A stretch of 64,000 bases of DNA from Saposhnikovia divaricata (GCA_036435485.1 CM071598.1:201479148-201543147), one strand, 5' to 3'. Positions 11,909 to 23,284 are shown, counted from the first letter of the stretch. The notes: generated from the sequence alone by a model not told the origin. Numbers and translations: made by a program.

Positions 11909-12626
11909 TGTTGGGTTTTAGTTTCTATCTATGAGATTGAAAGCCCAATTGGATTACCCTTGTTTTGGCCCACAAGGAGATAAAAATAAAGGAGCCCTAT
12001 ATATGTAAATATAGGAGGATTATAATTAAAAATAAGAGAGAGAAAAAATAGACACAAAAGAGATATAGAGTGAAAAATTCGCAGCAATTTTTCTGGTTGC
12101 ACAAGCTGCCTTGTTTTTGCGATTCCCCGAGTTCTACCGGTCGGATCGTCCTGATTTTTGGATAGCATCATCCTTACACCGATATCTAAATTCTGAACGG
12201 TGGATATTGGATTCGGAGTTCCAGAAGGTCAGTTATTAAGGGGCTGAACAGCAGTGTTTGCACCACGATGAGGCTTAATCTCCCCGCGGTTAGTTTCTCA
12301 TTATTGTCTTATTTGATTCCATACTTCTTGACGATTCATTCCAAGAGTGTGAAGGTGATTGTATTCCTCTAGTTTTATCTAGAGAAGACCTGGTGTATTC
12401 CCATATAATTTGTGATAGTGAATTGTTTGGGTGGACTGCGGTCCCGTGGTTTTTACTCCTTATCTTTGAGGGGGTTTTCCACGTATAATTTTGGTGTCTT
12501 CTTTTTCGTTTATTGTTACTTTACTTGTTTGTTTCATCGAAGGTTCATACGAGTAGGGATAAGTATTGTCCAACGAAGTTTAATTCCGCACTTAGTTGTT
12601 ACCGTTGTGGTCACTTTTTCCCATCA
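11909..12626 (+). repeat. 3' LTR of copia element 1
   Basis: It starts TGTTGGGTTTTAG after the polypurine tract. My end point, CCCATCA at 12620-12626, is an imperfect inverse of the start. It contains a TATA-like CCTATATATG near 11995 and, near 12443, the phrase CCCGTGGTTTTTACTCC...GGGGTTTTCCACGTATAA, common near the 3' end of Tnt1-type LTRs. No second LTR is in the window for comparison, so the right edge may be off by a few bases. Confidence 0.75.
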
Positions 12627-13014
12627 ATGCTCTTCCTGTTTCTGTGTCAAATTAACTTATCCAGCCTAGTGCAGTTATATGTTGGACATTATCCAATAGT
12701 TAGAAATATACCAGAAGCAATAGGAGAACTTCCCAACCTGATTGCACTAGGGCTCGAAACTGCCAAGTTTCAAGGTAGTATTCCATCATCTATTGAAAAA
12801 ATGAAGTTACAAAGACTGATTCTATTTGAAAATAAGCTTACTGGGCCTATCCCAGCTTCTCTAGCGAACATTACTACTCTTTATGAGTTATATCTAAATG
12901 ATAACAGATTTGAAGGAAGCATCCCTCTAGAATTTGGTGGTTTTAAATTTCTAAACCTTCTAAACATTTCTTATAACAATTTAAATGGAACCATTCCCAG
13001 ACAATTATTCGCTG
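12627..13014 (+). pseudogene. LRR segment of the receptor kinase pseudogene
   Basis: Read in frame from 12627, the translation shows plant extracellular LRRs of the LxxLxLxxNxLxGxIP type: NIPEAIGELPNLIALGLE, GSIPSSIEKMKLQRLILFE, NKLTGPIPASLANITTLYEL and NNLNGTIPRQLF. About five repeats remain; a whole receptor of this class has twenty or more. The sequence then jumps to the transmembrane segment in another frame, so the usual juxtamembrane spacer appears deleted. Confidence 0.88.
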
Positions 13015-13244
13015 GCGGTCTCTTTCTTCGTCCTCTGGCTCCTCATTTAACTTATAATTTATATGAAGAAAAAACCACAAAACACATCTTCTTCAAACTC
13101 TTCGAGGAGTCCATATCTCAAAGTTTCTTATGGTGAACTTCTTCAAGCAACGGGTGGATTTTCCCCAGACAATTGGATTGGTGAGGGTAGTTTTGGACGA
13201 GTCTATAAAGGGATTCTAGACGAGGGCAGATTGATTGTTGCTGT
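13015..13244 (+). pseudogene. Transmembrane and kinase N-lobe of the receptor kinase pseudogene
   Basis: Frame 1 from 13015 reads a hydrophobic stretch (VSFFVLWLLI) broken by TAA, then basic residues (MKKKPQ) typical of the cytoplasmic side, then VSYGELLQATGGFS and the glycine-rich loop IGEGSFGRVYKG. It ends ...IVAV exactly at the CACTA insertion; the next kinase residues KVFKLQ resume at 19449. Confidence 0.88.
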
Positions 13245-13254
13245 CACTACAAGA

Positions 13255-13690
13255 AAATCCTCTTCTACTAACAGAAATTTCCGTTGGTAAGTTACTGAAA
13301 TCCGTTGGTAAAATGGTTGTAAAGTGGTTTCCTAACGGAATGCTAACGGAATGCGGTCGTTGGAACAAACGTCGTTGGGAAGTCTCTAACAACGGAATTT
13401 ATTTCCGTTACTAAATTTAATAACGGAATACCAATAGACTGGTAACGGAATTCTTGTTTTTACAAACAACCACCACCCAACTGATTTCGTAACGGATATT
13501 CTGTTAGTATTTATTAGCAACCAAATGCCAACAGAATTTTCGTTGTTATAGTTACTAACAAATTGCCAACGGCTAATCCGTTGGTATTATTAGTAACAAT
13601 TTCATAACATATAATCCGTTGGTATTTTTAACAACCATTTGCCAATGGTATTCCGTTGTTAATATCGATACCAACAAATAAATGATAACA
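13255..13690. repeat. Left subterminal repeats of the CACTA element
   Basis: Dense short motifs such as CCGTTGGTAA, TAACGGAAT and GCCAACGG occur in direct and inverted orientation. The right end (19060-19440) carries the same set. By analogy with En/Spm they would be transposase binding sites. Confidence 0.8.
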
Positions 13691-14929
13691 AAAGTTTTTT
13701 CATATAATACCAACATTTGAATAGATAATACAAATTCAAAATGGGGTTAAGAGTTACAAGATCACTCTTACCCTATATTACAAACCAAACTAGTCAATAC
13801 AAAATACAGAAGATTCACACCACTTCACCAATATATCTAAAACCCACCACTTCACGAAAATATAATCCAAGTACCAACGACATACTACTAATATCATCAA
13901 AACCTACAACAAAATAAAGTTCCAATTGTCCACACTGATTTTTAAAAAAAAAAAATAGCTAAGAGGTAGTCCTTGCAGTGAATGGAGTAGCATTTTCATC
14001 ATCTTTGCTTGAATTTTGTTAGGCATTAAAAAAAACATAATCTCTTGACAAGGTTTGGCTTATTATGAGCAGCTGTACTATGAAGGCCCTTGACAAGGTT
14101 TTGGCTTATTATGAGCATGCAGCTCTACTCAAGGCTAAAACAGCTACACGCCTAACATGCTGCACAGTTGAAACCCACAGGAAAAAGAATTAACGAAAAT
14201 CAAAATTGGAATGATATAAACCAAAACTGACAAAGAAAGATAATTTTCAGTTCTCAAATCAACAGTGGCATCTAGCTATTGCAAAGGATAGATTGACAAA
14301 GTAACAACAGAACAGTATGGTAAGAAGAATTCTTACCCGATCCTAATCCTTGAAATCTGAGGAAATACGTCAATCTTCCCTGGGCATTCAACTATGGATT
14401 ATTTACAGCGATAACTACTGTTGCTCTAGTGAAAGCTGCCGAACTAGTTAACCTCCCCTACAAAATATGCATGAAGCATTAGCTATAAGGTTTTCACTAG
14501 GGGAAAAAACATCCAGGAACATATATAAATGACCAAATTCTATGAAGCACCAGACACGTCATACTCTTGGGTAAGCTCAAACCAGGAGAGATCCCTTTGC
14601 ATACTTATTAAAAGTTAAAGTTGAACATTAAGAGTTAAGTAAATACCATTCCGAAATATGTAAATTACATGACAAGGTTTCCTGATAGCTAAATTCAGAA
14701 CCACTATCGTCATGAAAAAAGACACAGAGCAAGTTTGACTACAACCTCCTCTTTTCTCATGAACTTGAAACGAGAACTATATGGATGAGAAGCATGACAC
14801 GGCTTACTTTTACCGTTTACATACAATGTACGGAAAATAAAATAATTTCATATTGCAAATCTATATTAAGGAGAGAAGTTTTTCCTAAGGAAAAAAACTA
14901 TTAGCAACAGAAAAAAATGTCAAACCTCC
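13691..14929. other. CACTA interior with no recognisable gene
   Basis: No coding region is supported here. On the minus strand some pieces look like old exons, for example a possible final exon near 13963-14020 ending ...FTARTTS, after an acceptor-like ttcaag. A phrase around TTGACAAGGTTTGGCTTATTATGAGC is duplicated at about 14046 and 14091. Confidence 0.4.
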
Positions 14930-15340
14930 TTCTGAGCCCAAGATTCTCTCTCTGTCTTTAGCTGTTTGATCTTTTCTTCTAATAAAACTTGTGGATCGAA
15001 TCAGAGATTAGTTTGGGAAACAGTTCAAATACAACCTTGTCAACAGTTCAACCAAGTTTATATCTTTGACCCGGCCAGATACATCAGCAAGAACATCCAT
15101 GATTACTGCACGTATCAATTCAGGGGCCTCTTTATCAGGTTTTATTTTCAGCATACCACAAATCTATAACAAAATCCTGCAGAATCTTGTTAATAAACTC
15201 CTCCATTGCAACCTCTATTATGGGATAATTGATTTTCCTCTTCCTTTTAGGAGGGGGTAGCATGGCGGAAAGACGAGAATCATTGAAAGATAACTGCTTC
15301 TTTTCTAAGTGGGATAGATATGTTTTTCGTTGGATATTTC
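14930..15340 (-). pseudogene. Captured PXA-domain (sorting nexin-like) gene fragment plus coiled-coil exon
   Basis: On the minus strand, conceptual translation of 15090-15300 gives PKRKRKINYPIIEVAMEE, ILQDFVIDLWYAE, then in the next frame PDKEAPELIRAVIMDVLA and SGRVKDINLVELLTR. This matches the PXA (Phox-associated) domain found before the PX domain in plant sorting-nexin-like proteins such as the At1g15240 group. One extra base near 15145 breaks the frame. Further downstream on the minus strand (14998-14936), LLEEKIKQLKTERESWAQKE looks like a coiled coil followed by a GT donor; it may belong to a TNPA/PTTA-like transposase gene rather than the nexin. The fragment lies inside the CACTA, so it looks like host sequence carried by the transposon. 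Confidence 0.7.
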
Positions 15341-15879
15341 GATTTACTTGTATCTGCACAACAGACAGTGACAAGAAATCAACAAGAGTTCAAGTTAATA
15401 TAAAAGAAATCAATTATGGCATTACATATATTTAATTCAATAAACCAAGTTTGATACTACTTGTTAAATCTAATCATCCTTTCCACAAAGCCTACATTGA
15501 ATTAAAAGCGTGGTTCCGGTCCTCGGGGTTTGTCCTAACTAAGCTGCATAAGTTTCTTGGTCTTCTAATGGTGTGTTTGCTTCACAGAATTGATACCAAC
15601 AAAATGTATAGTAGTAATTCAGAAAAAGAACATACATACAAAATGTCAACCAAATATCATCATAGTCCATTACATCCCCAGCTAACCTATAACACAACTT
15701 TAACAATTTCTCAACATATGAAACCATAATTATAAACAAATAAAAGAGGAAACTGAAGCATAATTATGGGAAAGACCAATTTATCTCACTGAAGGAGAAA
15801 TTGAATTCACAAGTAATCATTTATACAGATGCAAAAGAAAAAATCGAATAAATGGGGTATTAGATAGATATTACTTACT

Positions 15880-16150
15880 AATCGAAGAGATAATCGAGTA
15901 GAGAGAAAAGTTAATCGAGTAGAGCGAATACAAAATCGAACAATCGAGTTAGGGCTTCAGGCAATTCATCGCGAGCTGCTAATTAGGGCTTCGAATTAGG
16001 TGATATGTTCTTGGAGAGCTGATAATTAGGGCTTCGAGCAGAGAAAGACGTTCTTGAGTAAGAGTAATTTTTGTGTTTTCGATTTAGGGTTCTCAATAGA
16101 GAGAGAGGTTTTAGTGTTTTGTGTGAGTGTGTTTGTGAGCGGGTTCCTCA
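15880..16150 (-). other. Possible 5' leader of the CACTA minus-strand gene
   Basis: Short repeats of TTAGGGCTTCGA/CTAATTAGGGCTTCGA, purine-rich GAGAGAGA tracts and CGATTAGAG phrases resemble plant 5' untranslated leaders on the minus strand. It lies upstream of the PXA fragment. There is no ORF to confirm it. Confidence 0.3.
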
Positions 16151-16384
16151 AGCGGGGTTAATTGGGGGGAATAAACTGAAAAATTCTAAGTGAAATTTTG
16201 GTTTTAGGGGGAATGAAAAAAAGAACCAAGTCAAATGAAATTTTGGTAGTTAATGGGGGGAAATTTTGGTAGCTAATGGGGGGAAAATTTTGGTAGTTAC
16301 CGGAAGCTATAATTATAAAGTTTCGTTTAAGATGCGGCATAATCGAGCATTTATATTTTTTAATTATTTTTTCCCAACACTAGA

Positions 16385-18840
16385 ATGATTATTTATTTGA
16401 TTTGATAATTTAACGGTCAACTAGTATTTTAACCAAAACCCCCAAAACAGGGTTCGTCAGGGTTTAGTGTTTCGATTTTTAAAAAATATTTCTCGACGAC
16501 CCAACCGTACGGAGGTCAAGTTCCATCCCTTTTAATGTTATTGCAAAAATTTCAGAAAAAAATAAAATTATTTAGTTTTGTAATTTAACAGTCAACTAGT
16601 ACTTTGACTAGAACCCCTAAACAGGATTTCGTCAAAATTTAGTGTTTCAATTTTTTAAAAAATATTTCTCGACGATCGAACCGTACGGAGGTCAAGATCC
16701 AACCTTTTTAATGTTATTACCAAAATTTCAGGAAATTTTTTTTATTTGGTTTGGTAATTTAACGGTCAACTAGTACTTTGACTATAACCCTTAAACAAGA
16801 TTTCGTCAAGGTTTAGTGTTTCGATTTTTTAAAAAATATTTCTCGACGACCCAACCATACGGAGGTCAAGATCCATCCTTTTTAATGTTATTGCCAATAT
16901 TTCAGAAAAAAATAAATTTATTTGGTTTGGTAATTTAACAATCAACTAGTACTTTGACTAGAACCCCTAAACAGGGTTTAGTGTTTTGATTTTTAAAAAC
17001 TATTTCTCGATGACCCAACAGTATGGAGGACAAGATCCATCATTTTTAATGTTATTGCCAAAATTTCAGAAAAAAATAAATTTATTTGGTTTGTTAATTT
17101 AACGGTCAACTAGTACTTTGACTAGAACCCCTAAACAGGGTTTCGTCATGGTTTAGTGTTTTGATTTTTTTTAAAAAAATATTTCTCGACGATCCAACCG
17201 TACGGAGGTCAAGATCCATCCTTTTTAATGTTATTGCCAAAATTTTAAATTTTACTTGGTTTGGTAATTTAACGGTCAACTAGTACTTTGACTATAACCC
17301 CTAAACAAGGTGTCGTCAAGGTTTAGTGTTTCGATTTTTTAAAAAATATTTCTCGACGACCTAACCATACGGAGGTCAAGATCCATCCTTTTTAATGTTA
17401 TTGCCAAAATTTTAGAAAAAAATAAATTTATTTGGTTTGGTAATTTAACAGTCAACTAGTACTTTGACTAGAACCCCTAAACAGGATTTCGTCAGAGTTT
17501 AGTGTTTCAATTTTTTAAAAAATATTTCTCGACGACCTAACTATACGGAGGTCAAGATCCATCCTTTTTAATGTTATTGCCAAAATTTTAGAAAAAAATA
17601 AATTTATTTGGTTTGGTAATTTAACAGTCAACTAGTACTTTGACTAGAACCCCTAAACAGGATTTCGTCAGAGTTTAGTGTTTCAATTTTTTAAAAAATA
17701 TTTCTCGACGACCGAACCGTATGGAGGTCAAGATCCATCCTTTTAATGTTATTGCCAAAATTTTAGAAAAAAATAAATTTATTTGGTTTGGTAATTTAAC
17801 GGTCAACTAGTACTTTGAATAAAACCCCTAAACAGGGTTTCGTCAGGGTTTCGTGTTTCGATTTTTAAAAAATATTTCTCGATGACCAAATCGTACGGAG
17901 GTCAAGATCCATCCTTTTTATGTTATTGCCAAAATTTTAGAAAAAAATGAATTTATTTGGTTTGGTAATTTAACGGTCAACTAGTACTTTGAATAAAACC
18001 CCTAAACAGGGTTTCGTCAGGATTTAGTGTTTCGATTTTTAAAAAATATTTCTCGATGACCAAACCGTACGGAGTTCAAGATCCATCCTTTTTTATGTTA
18101 TTGCCAAAATTTTAGAAAAAAATAAATTTATTTGGTTTGGTAATATAAAGGTCAACTAGTACTTTGACTAGAACCCTTAAACAGGATTTCGTTAGGATTT
18201 AGTGTTTAAATTTTTTAAAAAATATTTTTCGATGACCCAACCATACGGAGGTCAAGATCCATCCTTTTTAACGCTATTGCCAAAATTTTAGGAAACAATA
18301 AATTTATTTGGTTTGGTAATATAACGGTCAACTAGTATTTTGACTGGAACCCCTAAACAGGGTTTCGTCAAGGTTTGGTGTTTCGATTTTTTAAAAAGTA
18401 TTTCTCGACGAACCAACCGTGCGAGGTCAAGATCCATCTTTTTTAATGTTATTGCTTAAATTTCAGAAAAAAAAAATTTATTTGGTTTGGTAATATAACG
18501 GTCAACTAGTATTTTGACTGCAACCCCTAAATAGGGTTTTGTCAGGGTTTAGTGTTTCAATTTTTTAAAAAGTATTTCTCGATGACCCAACCATACGGAG
18601 GTCAAGATCCATCCGTTTTAATGTTATTGCCAAAATTTCAGAAAAAAAATTATTTGGTTTGGTAATTTAACGGTCAACTAGTACTTTTTGATTAGATACC
18701 CTAAACAGGGTTTCGTCAGGGTTTAGGGTTTCAATTTTTTAAAAAATATATTTCGACGACCCAACCGTACAGAGGTCAAGATCCATTCTTTTTAATATTG
18801 TTGCCAAAAATTCAGAAAAAAATAAATTTATTTGATTTTT
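16385..18840 (+). repeat. Tandem array, about 175 bp unit, 14 copies, inside the CACTA element
   Basis: The unit contains TGGTTTGGTAATTTAACGG, TCAACTAGTACTTTGACTAG, ACCCCTAAACAGGGTTTCGT, TTTCTCGACGACCCAACCGT and ACGGAGGTCAAGATCCATCC. The phrase GTCAACTAGT (or its variants) recurs near 16413, 16591, 16767, 16942, 17103, 17274, 17450, 17627, 17803, 17977, 18150, 18326, 18500 and 18673. Spacing is mostly 171-178 bp, once 161. Units differ by scattered substitutions and small indels, so the array is not freshly amplified. It has no coding potential. Unit length is close to a nucleosome repeat and to many plant satellites. Confidence 0.93.
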
Positions 18841-19059
18841 TTCCCCATTTTTAAATAGTTTGTCAAATAAATTAAAATTTAAATAAAAATAGAAAAAAGG
18901 CCAAGTTTTGAACATAAATTCATACACCAATTAAAGTAGTAATTCTCACTATTTGTGTGATGAATTTTACCCAACTTTCACTAATTTTACATTTTTTTGA
19001 TTTTTTTTTCCCATTTTTAACTAGTTTGTTAAATAAATATATTAAATTTTATGATTAAT

Positions 19060-19440
19060 ATTACCAACGGAATGGTAACGGATCTATCTACTCTTACAAC
19101 GGATTAATAACGGAATATACCTAACCGATCTAAAATGGTAACCAATTGCTAAAGGAACAGAAATTGCAAATTCCGTTGCTATGGGGTTATTACTAAACTG
19201 TTATTATGTCATTAGTATTCCGTTGGTAAAAATCCGTTGGTAAACCATTAGCATTTCCGTTGGCATTATTTTTTGGCCTCTATTTTACTAACGGAAATTT
19301 CTGTTGGTAAATATCCGTTAGTGATCCGTTAGGGATCTGTTGACATATTTTTGGTTTTTCAAACTGTTAGCAATCCGTTGGTAATTAACAACAGATAAAA
19401 TTCCGTTGGTAAATTCCATTGGTAGAATTGGTAATTCTTG
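19060..19440. repeat. Right subterminal repeats of the CACTA element
   Basis: Repeated TCCGTTGGTAA, TAACGGAT and CCGTTAGTGATCCGTTAG motifs mirror the left subterminal zone, before the terminal ...TTCTTGTAGTG at 19445. Confidence 0.8.
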
Positions 19441-19445
19441 TAGTG

Positions 19446-20412
19446 TGTGAAGGTCTTCAAGCTTCAAAAGAGAGGATCTTTAAAAACATTCAATGCGGAG
19501 TGTGAATCATTGCGTAGTATTCGTCACCGTAATCTCGTTAAGATCATCACGTCTTGCTCTAGCACGGATTTTCAAGGTAACGACTTTAAAGCACTTGTTT
19601 TCGAGTTCATGCCTAATGGAAATGTAGAAACGTGGTTGCATCCAGTTGGCGATCGAGAAGAAAATCAACCAAGGAACTTGAACCTGCTTCAAAGACTGAA
19701 TATTGTTATTGATGTTGCTTCTGCACTAAATTATCTTCATCACCAATGCCACATTTCAATCATTCATCGTGATCTAAAGCCAAGCAATGTTCTTCTTGAC
19801 AATGATATGGTAGCTCATGTTAGTGACTTCGGTTTGGCAAAGCTTCTTCCAGGATCAGCGGAAAACTTGAACGGGAATCAAAGTACTTCTCTTGGGGTTA
19901 AGGGTTCTATTGGCTACGTTCCTCCTGGTAAATTTTCTATACATAAAATCTTTTATGATTACTGTAGCTGTAGATAATTGAGTGATGGTACTGCATAAAA
20001 ACTTACACATGCAGAATATGGTATGGGTGGTGCCACAACAACACAAGGCGATGTGTACAGCTATGGCATCTTACTGTTAGAATTGTTCACTGGGAGGAGA
20101 CCAACTGATGAAATGTTTGCAGAAGGCTTGGACATACACAACTTTGTTCCAACGGATTTATACCAAGTACATGTGATTGTGGATCCAATATTAATATCTG
20201 AAGAACGAGAAGAAGAAGAACAGGCAATGCTAACGTGTATTGCTTAAATACTAAGAATTGGCATTGCATGTTCCGCGCAAACTCCAGGGGAAAGGAAGGA
20301 CATGGAAGAAGTTGAAATGGAGTTGCACTCCATCAAAGAACAATACAATGCCTTTCTAAAAAGGAAGTATATCCGATCTGACTCGGTATCTCCTACTCCT
20401 CTACCTCGCTAA
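19446..20412 (+). pseudogene. Kinase C-terminal part of the receptor kinase pseudogene (two exons)
   Basis: Exon 19446-19927 encodes VKVFKLQKRG (beta-3 lysine), the alphaC region FNAECESLRSIRHRNLV, catalytic loop IIHRDLKPSN, metal-binding VSDFGLAKLL, and GYVPP. The intron 19928-20014 begins GTAAAT and ends TGCAG, and splicing completes the PPE motif (PPEYGMGG). The second exon has DVYSYGILLLELFTGRRPTD. TAA at 20245-20247 cuts the frame at CIA*; the same frame then continues LRIGIACSAQTPGERKDM and stops at 20410-20412 after SVSPTPLPR. Apart from that stop, motifs and splice sites are preserved, so decay here is modest. Confidence 0.9.
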
Positions 20413-20639
20413 CTACAGAAGGCAACACTCAACTGAAATTTATCTTGGCTCAACAAACCCAATTTATGTTTCCATATATATGTTTTTGTCTCATCTGAAA
20501 CTATTACCTCTTTTTAAATGGAATACAAATTTGTTTTAGATGCAACATATACTTAATAATAATAGGGAAATGCTAACCATAACATTAAGGACTATGGTTA
20601 AGCATTAAATATTTTCATATTTTCTCATAATAATATAGT

Positions 20640-20670
20640 AGATGATATCCCGTGCGAAGCACGGGTCCAG
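20640..20670 (-). other. Helitron-like 3' terminal hairpin
   Basis: CCCGTGCGAAGCACGGG at 20649-20665 is a perfect seven-base stem with a three-base loop, followed on the minus strand by ATATCATCTAC. Plant Helitrons end with such a GC-rich hairpin about ten bases before CTRR. Here the end reads CTAC, so the match is imperfect. A second, weaker copy (CCCGTGTGAAGCACATACCCG) lies near 20907. Confidence 0.4.
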
Positions 20671-22388
20671 ATAATTTATTTAAACTGATTATTTTAATTA
20701 AATTTTTATAATATTTTATTTATTAAAAAAAATACTTTAAAAAATGATAAAAGTATAAAAGAAAATTACATTATTTATGCAACTCAATAGATTATAACAA
20801 AAGAATTGTAATTACATCAGAATTCCAATAATTTCAGAAGACATGCATCTAGAAGAAAATACCATTAAAACGGAATTTCGCTTATTAATAAGATATTAAA
20901 TGATAACCCGTGTGAAGCACATACCCGAGAAAATTTAATTAAATTGATCATTAATTTATTATAAAAAATTATGTTATTTACAAAGAATTTGCTTATTAAT
21001 AAAGATCATTTTATATATTATTTATTTAAGAAAATTGAGAAAAAAACTAAATCATTTTGATATATACGTAAAAGTGTACATGATTAAGATAAATACGTTA
21101 TTTGTGAACTAGTTATAATAAAAAATTACAATTATAATAGCATTTAACAATTTTATTGTTTTATTAAAAAATAATATAAAATACTAGGAGAAATAGGAAT
21201 CTTGGGGGTGGAACCAAATTTTGGTACCCAAGTACCATTAAAAATGGATTTTGTTTGTTATAGTTAATCATGCCACCCTAAATCAACATATGTATTCTTA
21301 GTCTTTTTTGATTAAATTGTAATAAAAGAATTATAATTGTTATAGGATTTTTTTTATGTATTTTATAAAAATAACATAGAATTCTAGGATAAATAATATT
21401 CTAGGGGTGAAACCAAAATATGATGTCAACCATGGTACAAAATAGTTTTAATGGATTTTACTTTTTAATAAAGGTTGTAAATATAGATTTTATTTATTAT
21501 TTATTTAAGATTATTTTAAGACAATCAAAAGTTATGGTTAAAGTAAAAGAATTATAATTATAACAAAATTCCAAACAACTTTTTTAGAAAATAATATGAA
21601 TTTTTGGGAAAGTAGGAATCTTGACTAAAACCAAAATAAGGGTGGAACCAAATTTGTTACAAAGTACCATTAAACGGGATTTATTAATAAAGGTTATAGT
21701 TTTGTTAGTGTTTTATAAAATGTTATACGATCATGCTACGTCGGTATTTTACAAAAATTTATATCAAGTAACCCTATATTGTATTTTTTTATTCGTTGTT
21801 ATTTTAACCTCTATTTATTGGTGTTTTTATCCTGATCTTTTTCTAGTAAAAAAATTATCATAAGAATTCTATTTTTAATTCTTTTTAAAGAAACATAGTA
21901 TTATTTTAGAGAAAATAGGATTCTATTAAAAAATTACAAATAAAAGAATTATAATTAAAATAGTATTTCTATTTTTATTCTAGTTTTTAAAAAACAACAT
22001 AGAATTCGATGGGAAGTAGGATTTTAGGGGTGAAAAGGATTTCCCTTCTATACTATATTATTATAAGCGAAACACGGTATATTTTGGTTGTCGGTTTGGT
22101 ACTCTTTTTTTGGTCACTCTTTTTTGTCATTCAATAACAACCATTAGATTTTAAGATAAATAAACGAGAACCGTCGGATCTAATGCTAAAAGAATATTCC
22201 TTTTTTAATATTTAAAATACTATTATAGGTTTCAAGTTCGAATCCCACCAACAACGTATCTCTATTAAACATATATATTATTTTATAAACTACTCTCACG
22301 AATTTAAGACATGTTAAAACACTATCATTAAAAATACAGTCAAACATGTATTATAATATTTTATTATCTTCTATAATTTATTTTTCTA

Positions 22389-22390
<2 letters not shown>

Positions 22391-22432
<42 letters not shown>
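22391..22432. repeat. (TA)n microsatellite
   Basis: About twenty uninterrupted AT/TA dinucleotides. Confidence 0.97.
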
Positions 22433-22437
<5 letters not shown>

Positions 22438-23284
22438 GAAAATATGGATAATAAAACAAAAAATATTAAAAAAAACATTCGTGCATCCCACGAGTAATAA
22501 GCTATATAGTAAAAAATTACACAAAATCTGGAAAACACTTACAATATATTAAAATCGAAAAAAATCTACATGATTAGATAAATTTCACTTTTTCTATTAA
22601 ATAAAAGTTTAAAAAAATTGTGTAATATTTATATCTATACGTATGTATTTTACAGTAATATTTCAAAATAAATAATTTTAATAATATTTATATACATGGG
22701 ATTATAAAGTTAAAATTTATTTTCATAATAAAAATATATATAAAACTTAAAACTTTAATAATAAAATGTAACTAAAAAGTTTATAAGCAATTACATCATT
22801 AATAAATAAAGGTTATAGATTAACATATGCCAACAGTTCTACGTCATTTGGTTATGTTTCTATTTTTGTTTTTCCAAAACTATAACTATATTTGTTTATC
22901 TATTCCTTTATATGTGTATTTGATTGTCGCTAGTCACACATATCTAAATATGTATCAATACAAGCGTCGATAAAATTAGTCCAGAAACGAAAAATGTAAG
23001 TTTCTTAACATGTATGTAAAATTTGAATTAAATCGAATTGTCATGCTAAAATTGCACTTCGTATTAAAATTACTTTGGTTTTTTATTCTCGGTTTCATCC
23101 GTTTCTTACTTGGTCTTTTTCATATTATAACTGCATAAGGAACAGCATGGGATCAAGTTTGCTCCCATCCCCTCAATTAGCCTCATCGTCTAGAAATTAA
23201 GTAGAAAGCTGAAAGATATTTATTTCTGATGAAAGTATCACAAAAGTTAAAAGAATCAGGATGGTAAAAGACGACACACTTTAA

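Larger units (their letters stand above)
8342..12626 (+). mobile_element. Tnt1-like Ty1/copia retrotransposon 1, right-hand part
   Basis: The interior and 3' LTR of a Tork/Tnt1-type copia element. Its 5' LTR and start of gag lie before the window, because the LARD element (1-8341) is inserted in its gag gene. Coding sequence runs 8343-11891, then a polypurine tract and one LTR (11909-12626). The LTR ends directly at LRR receptor-kinase sequence, so the element interrupted that gene. Nesting order is therefore kinase gene first, copia second, LARD third. Confidence 0.88.
13245..19445. mobile_element. Non-autonomous CACTA (En/Spm) transposon
   Basis: The element begins CACTACAAGAAAA and ends TTCTTGTAGTG, the diagnostic CACTA termini. 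It is flanked by the three-base duplication TGT (13242-13244 and 19446-19448). Removing it and one TGT restores the kinase phrase VAV-KVF exactly. Both ends carry many copies of TCCGTTGGTAA/TAACGGAAT in both orientations (about 13255-13690 and 19060-19440), the sort of subterminal sites bound by TNPA-type transposase. No TNPD/TNP2 transposase is visible. The cargo is a PXA-domain gene scrap and a 175 bp tandem array. Confidence 0.95.
12627..20412 (+). pseudogene. LRR receptor-like kinase pseudogene (class XII-like), split by a CACTA element
   Basis: Remains of a membrane receptor kinase of the EFR/FLS2-like group, used by plants to sense microbial patterns. The order is LRRs (12627-13014), a transmembrane stretch with an in-frame TAA, kinase N-lobe (13063-13244), CACTA insertion (13245-19445), kinase remainder (19446-19927), an 87-base GT-AG intron (19928-20014), and the last exon (20015-20412). 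The N-terminus lies beyond the copia element. Damage independent of the transposons: a frame change between LRRs and transmembrane segment near 13010, a stop in the membrane span near 13050, and TAA at 20245-20247. The catalytic loop is HRDLKPSN with arginine, whereas many class XII receptors are non-RD. Confidence 0.9.
20413..23284. other. AT-rich intergenic stretch
   Basis: No gene is supported in this 2.9 kb. It contains GC-rich hairpins resembling Helitron ends (20649-20665 and 20907-20925), a TA microsatellite (22391-22432), and the line AAATGGATTT...GGTGGAACCAAAAT repeated in degraded form around 21200-21660, which suggests an old repeated element. A tRNA B-box-like GTTCGAATCCC occurs near 22238. 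Confidence 0.6.

Noticed and set aside
16385..18840. Regular repeats considered as a CRISPR-like array
   Set aside because: The whole ~175 bp unit is repeated, with no unique spacers, and the host is a plant; this is a tandem satellite.
21621..21863. 80-codon hydrophobic plus-strand ORF
   Set aside because: AT-rich composition, no homolog recognised, and no promoter or splice context.
22225..22250. tRNA-like B box (GTTTCAAGTTCGAATCCCACC)
   Set aside because: No matching A box or cloverleaf upstream, so it is at most a SINE or tRNA relic.
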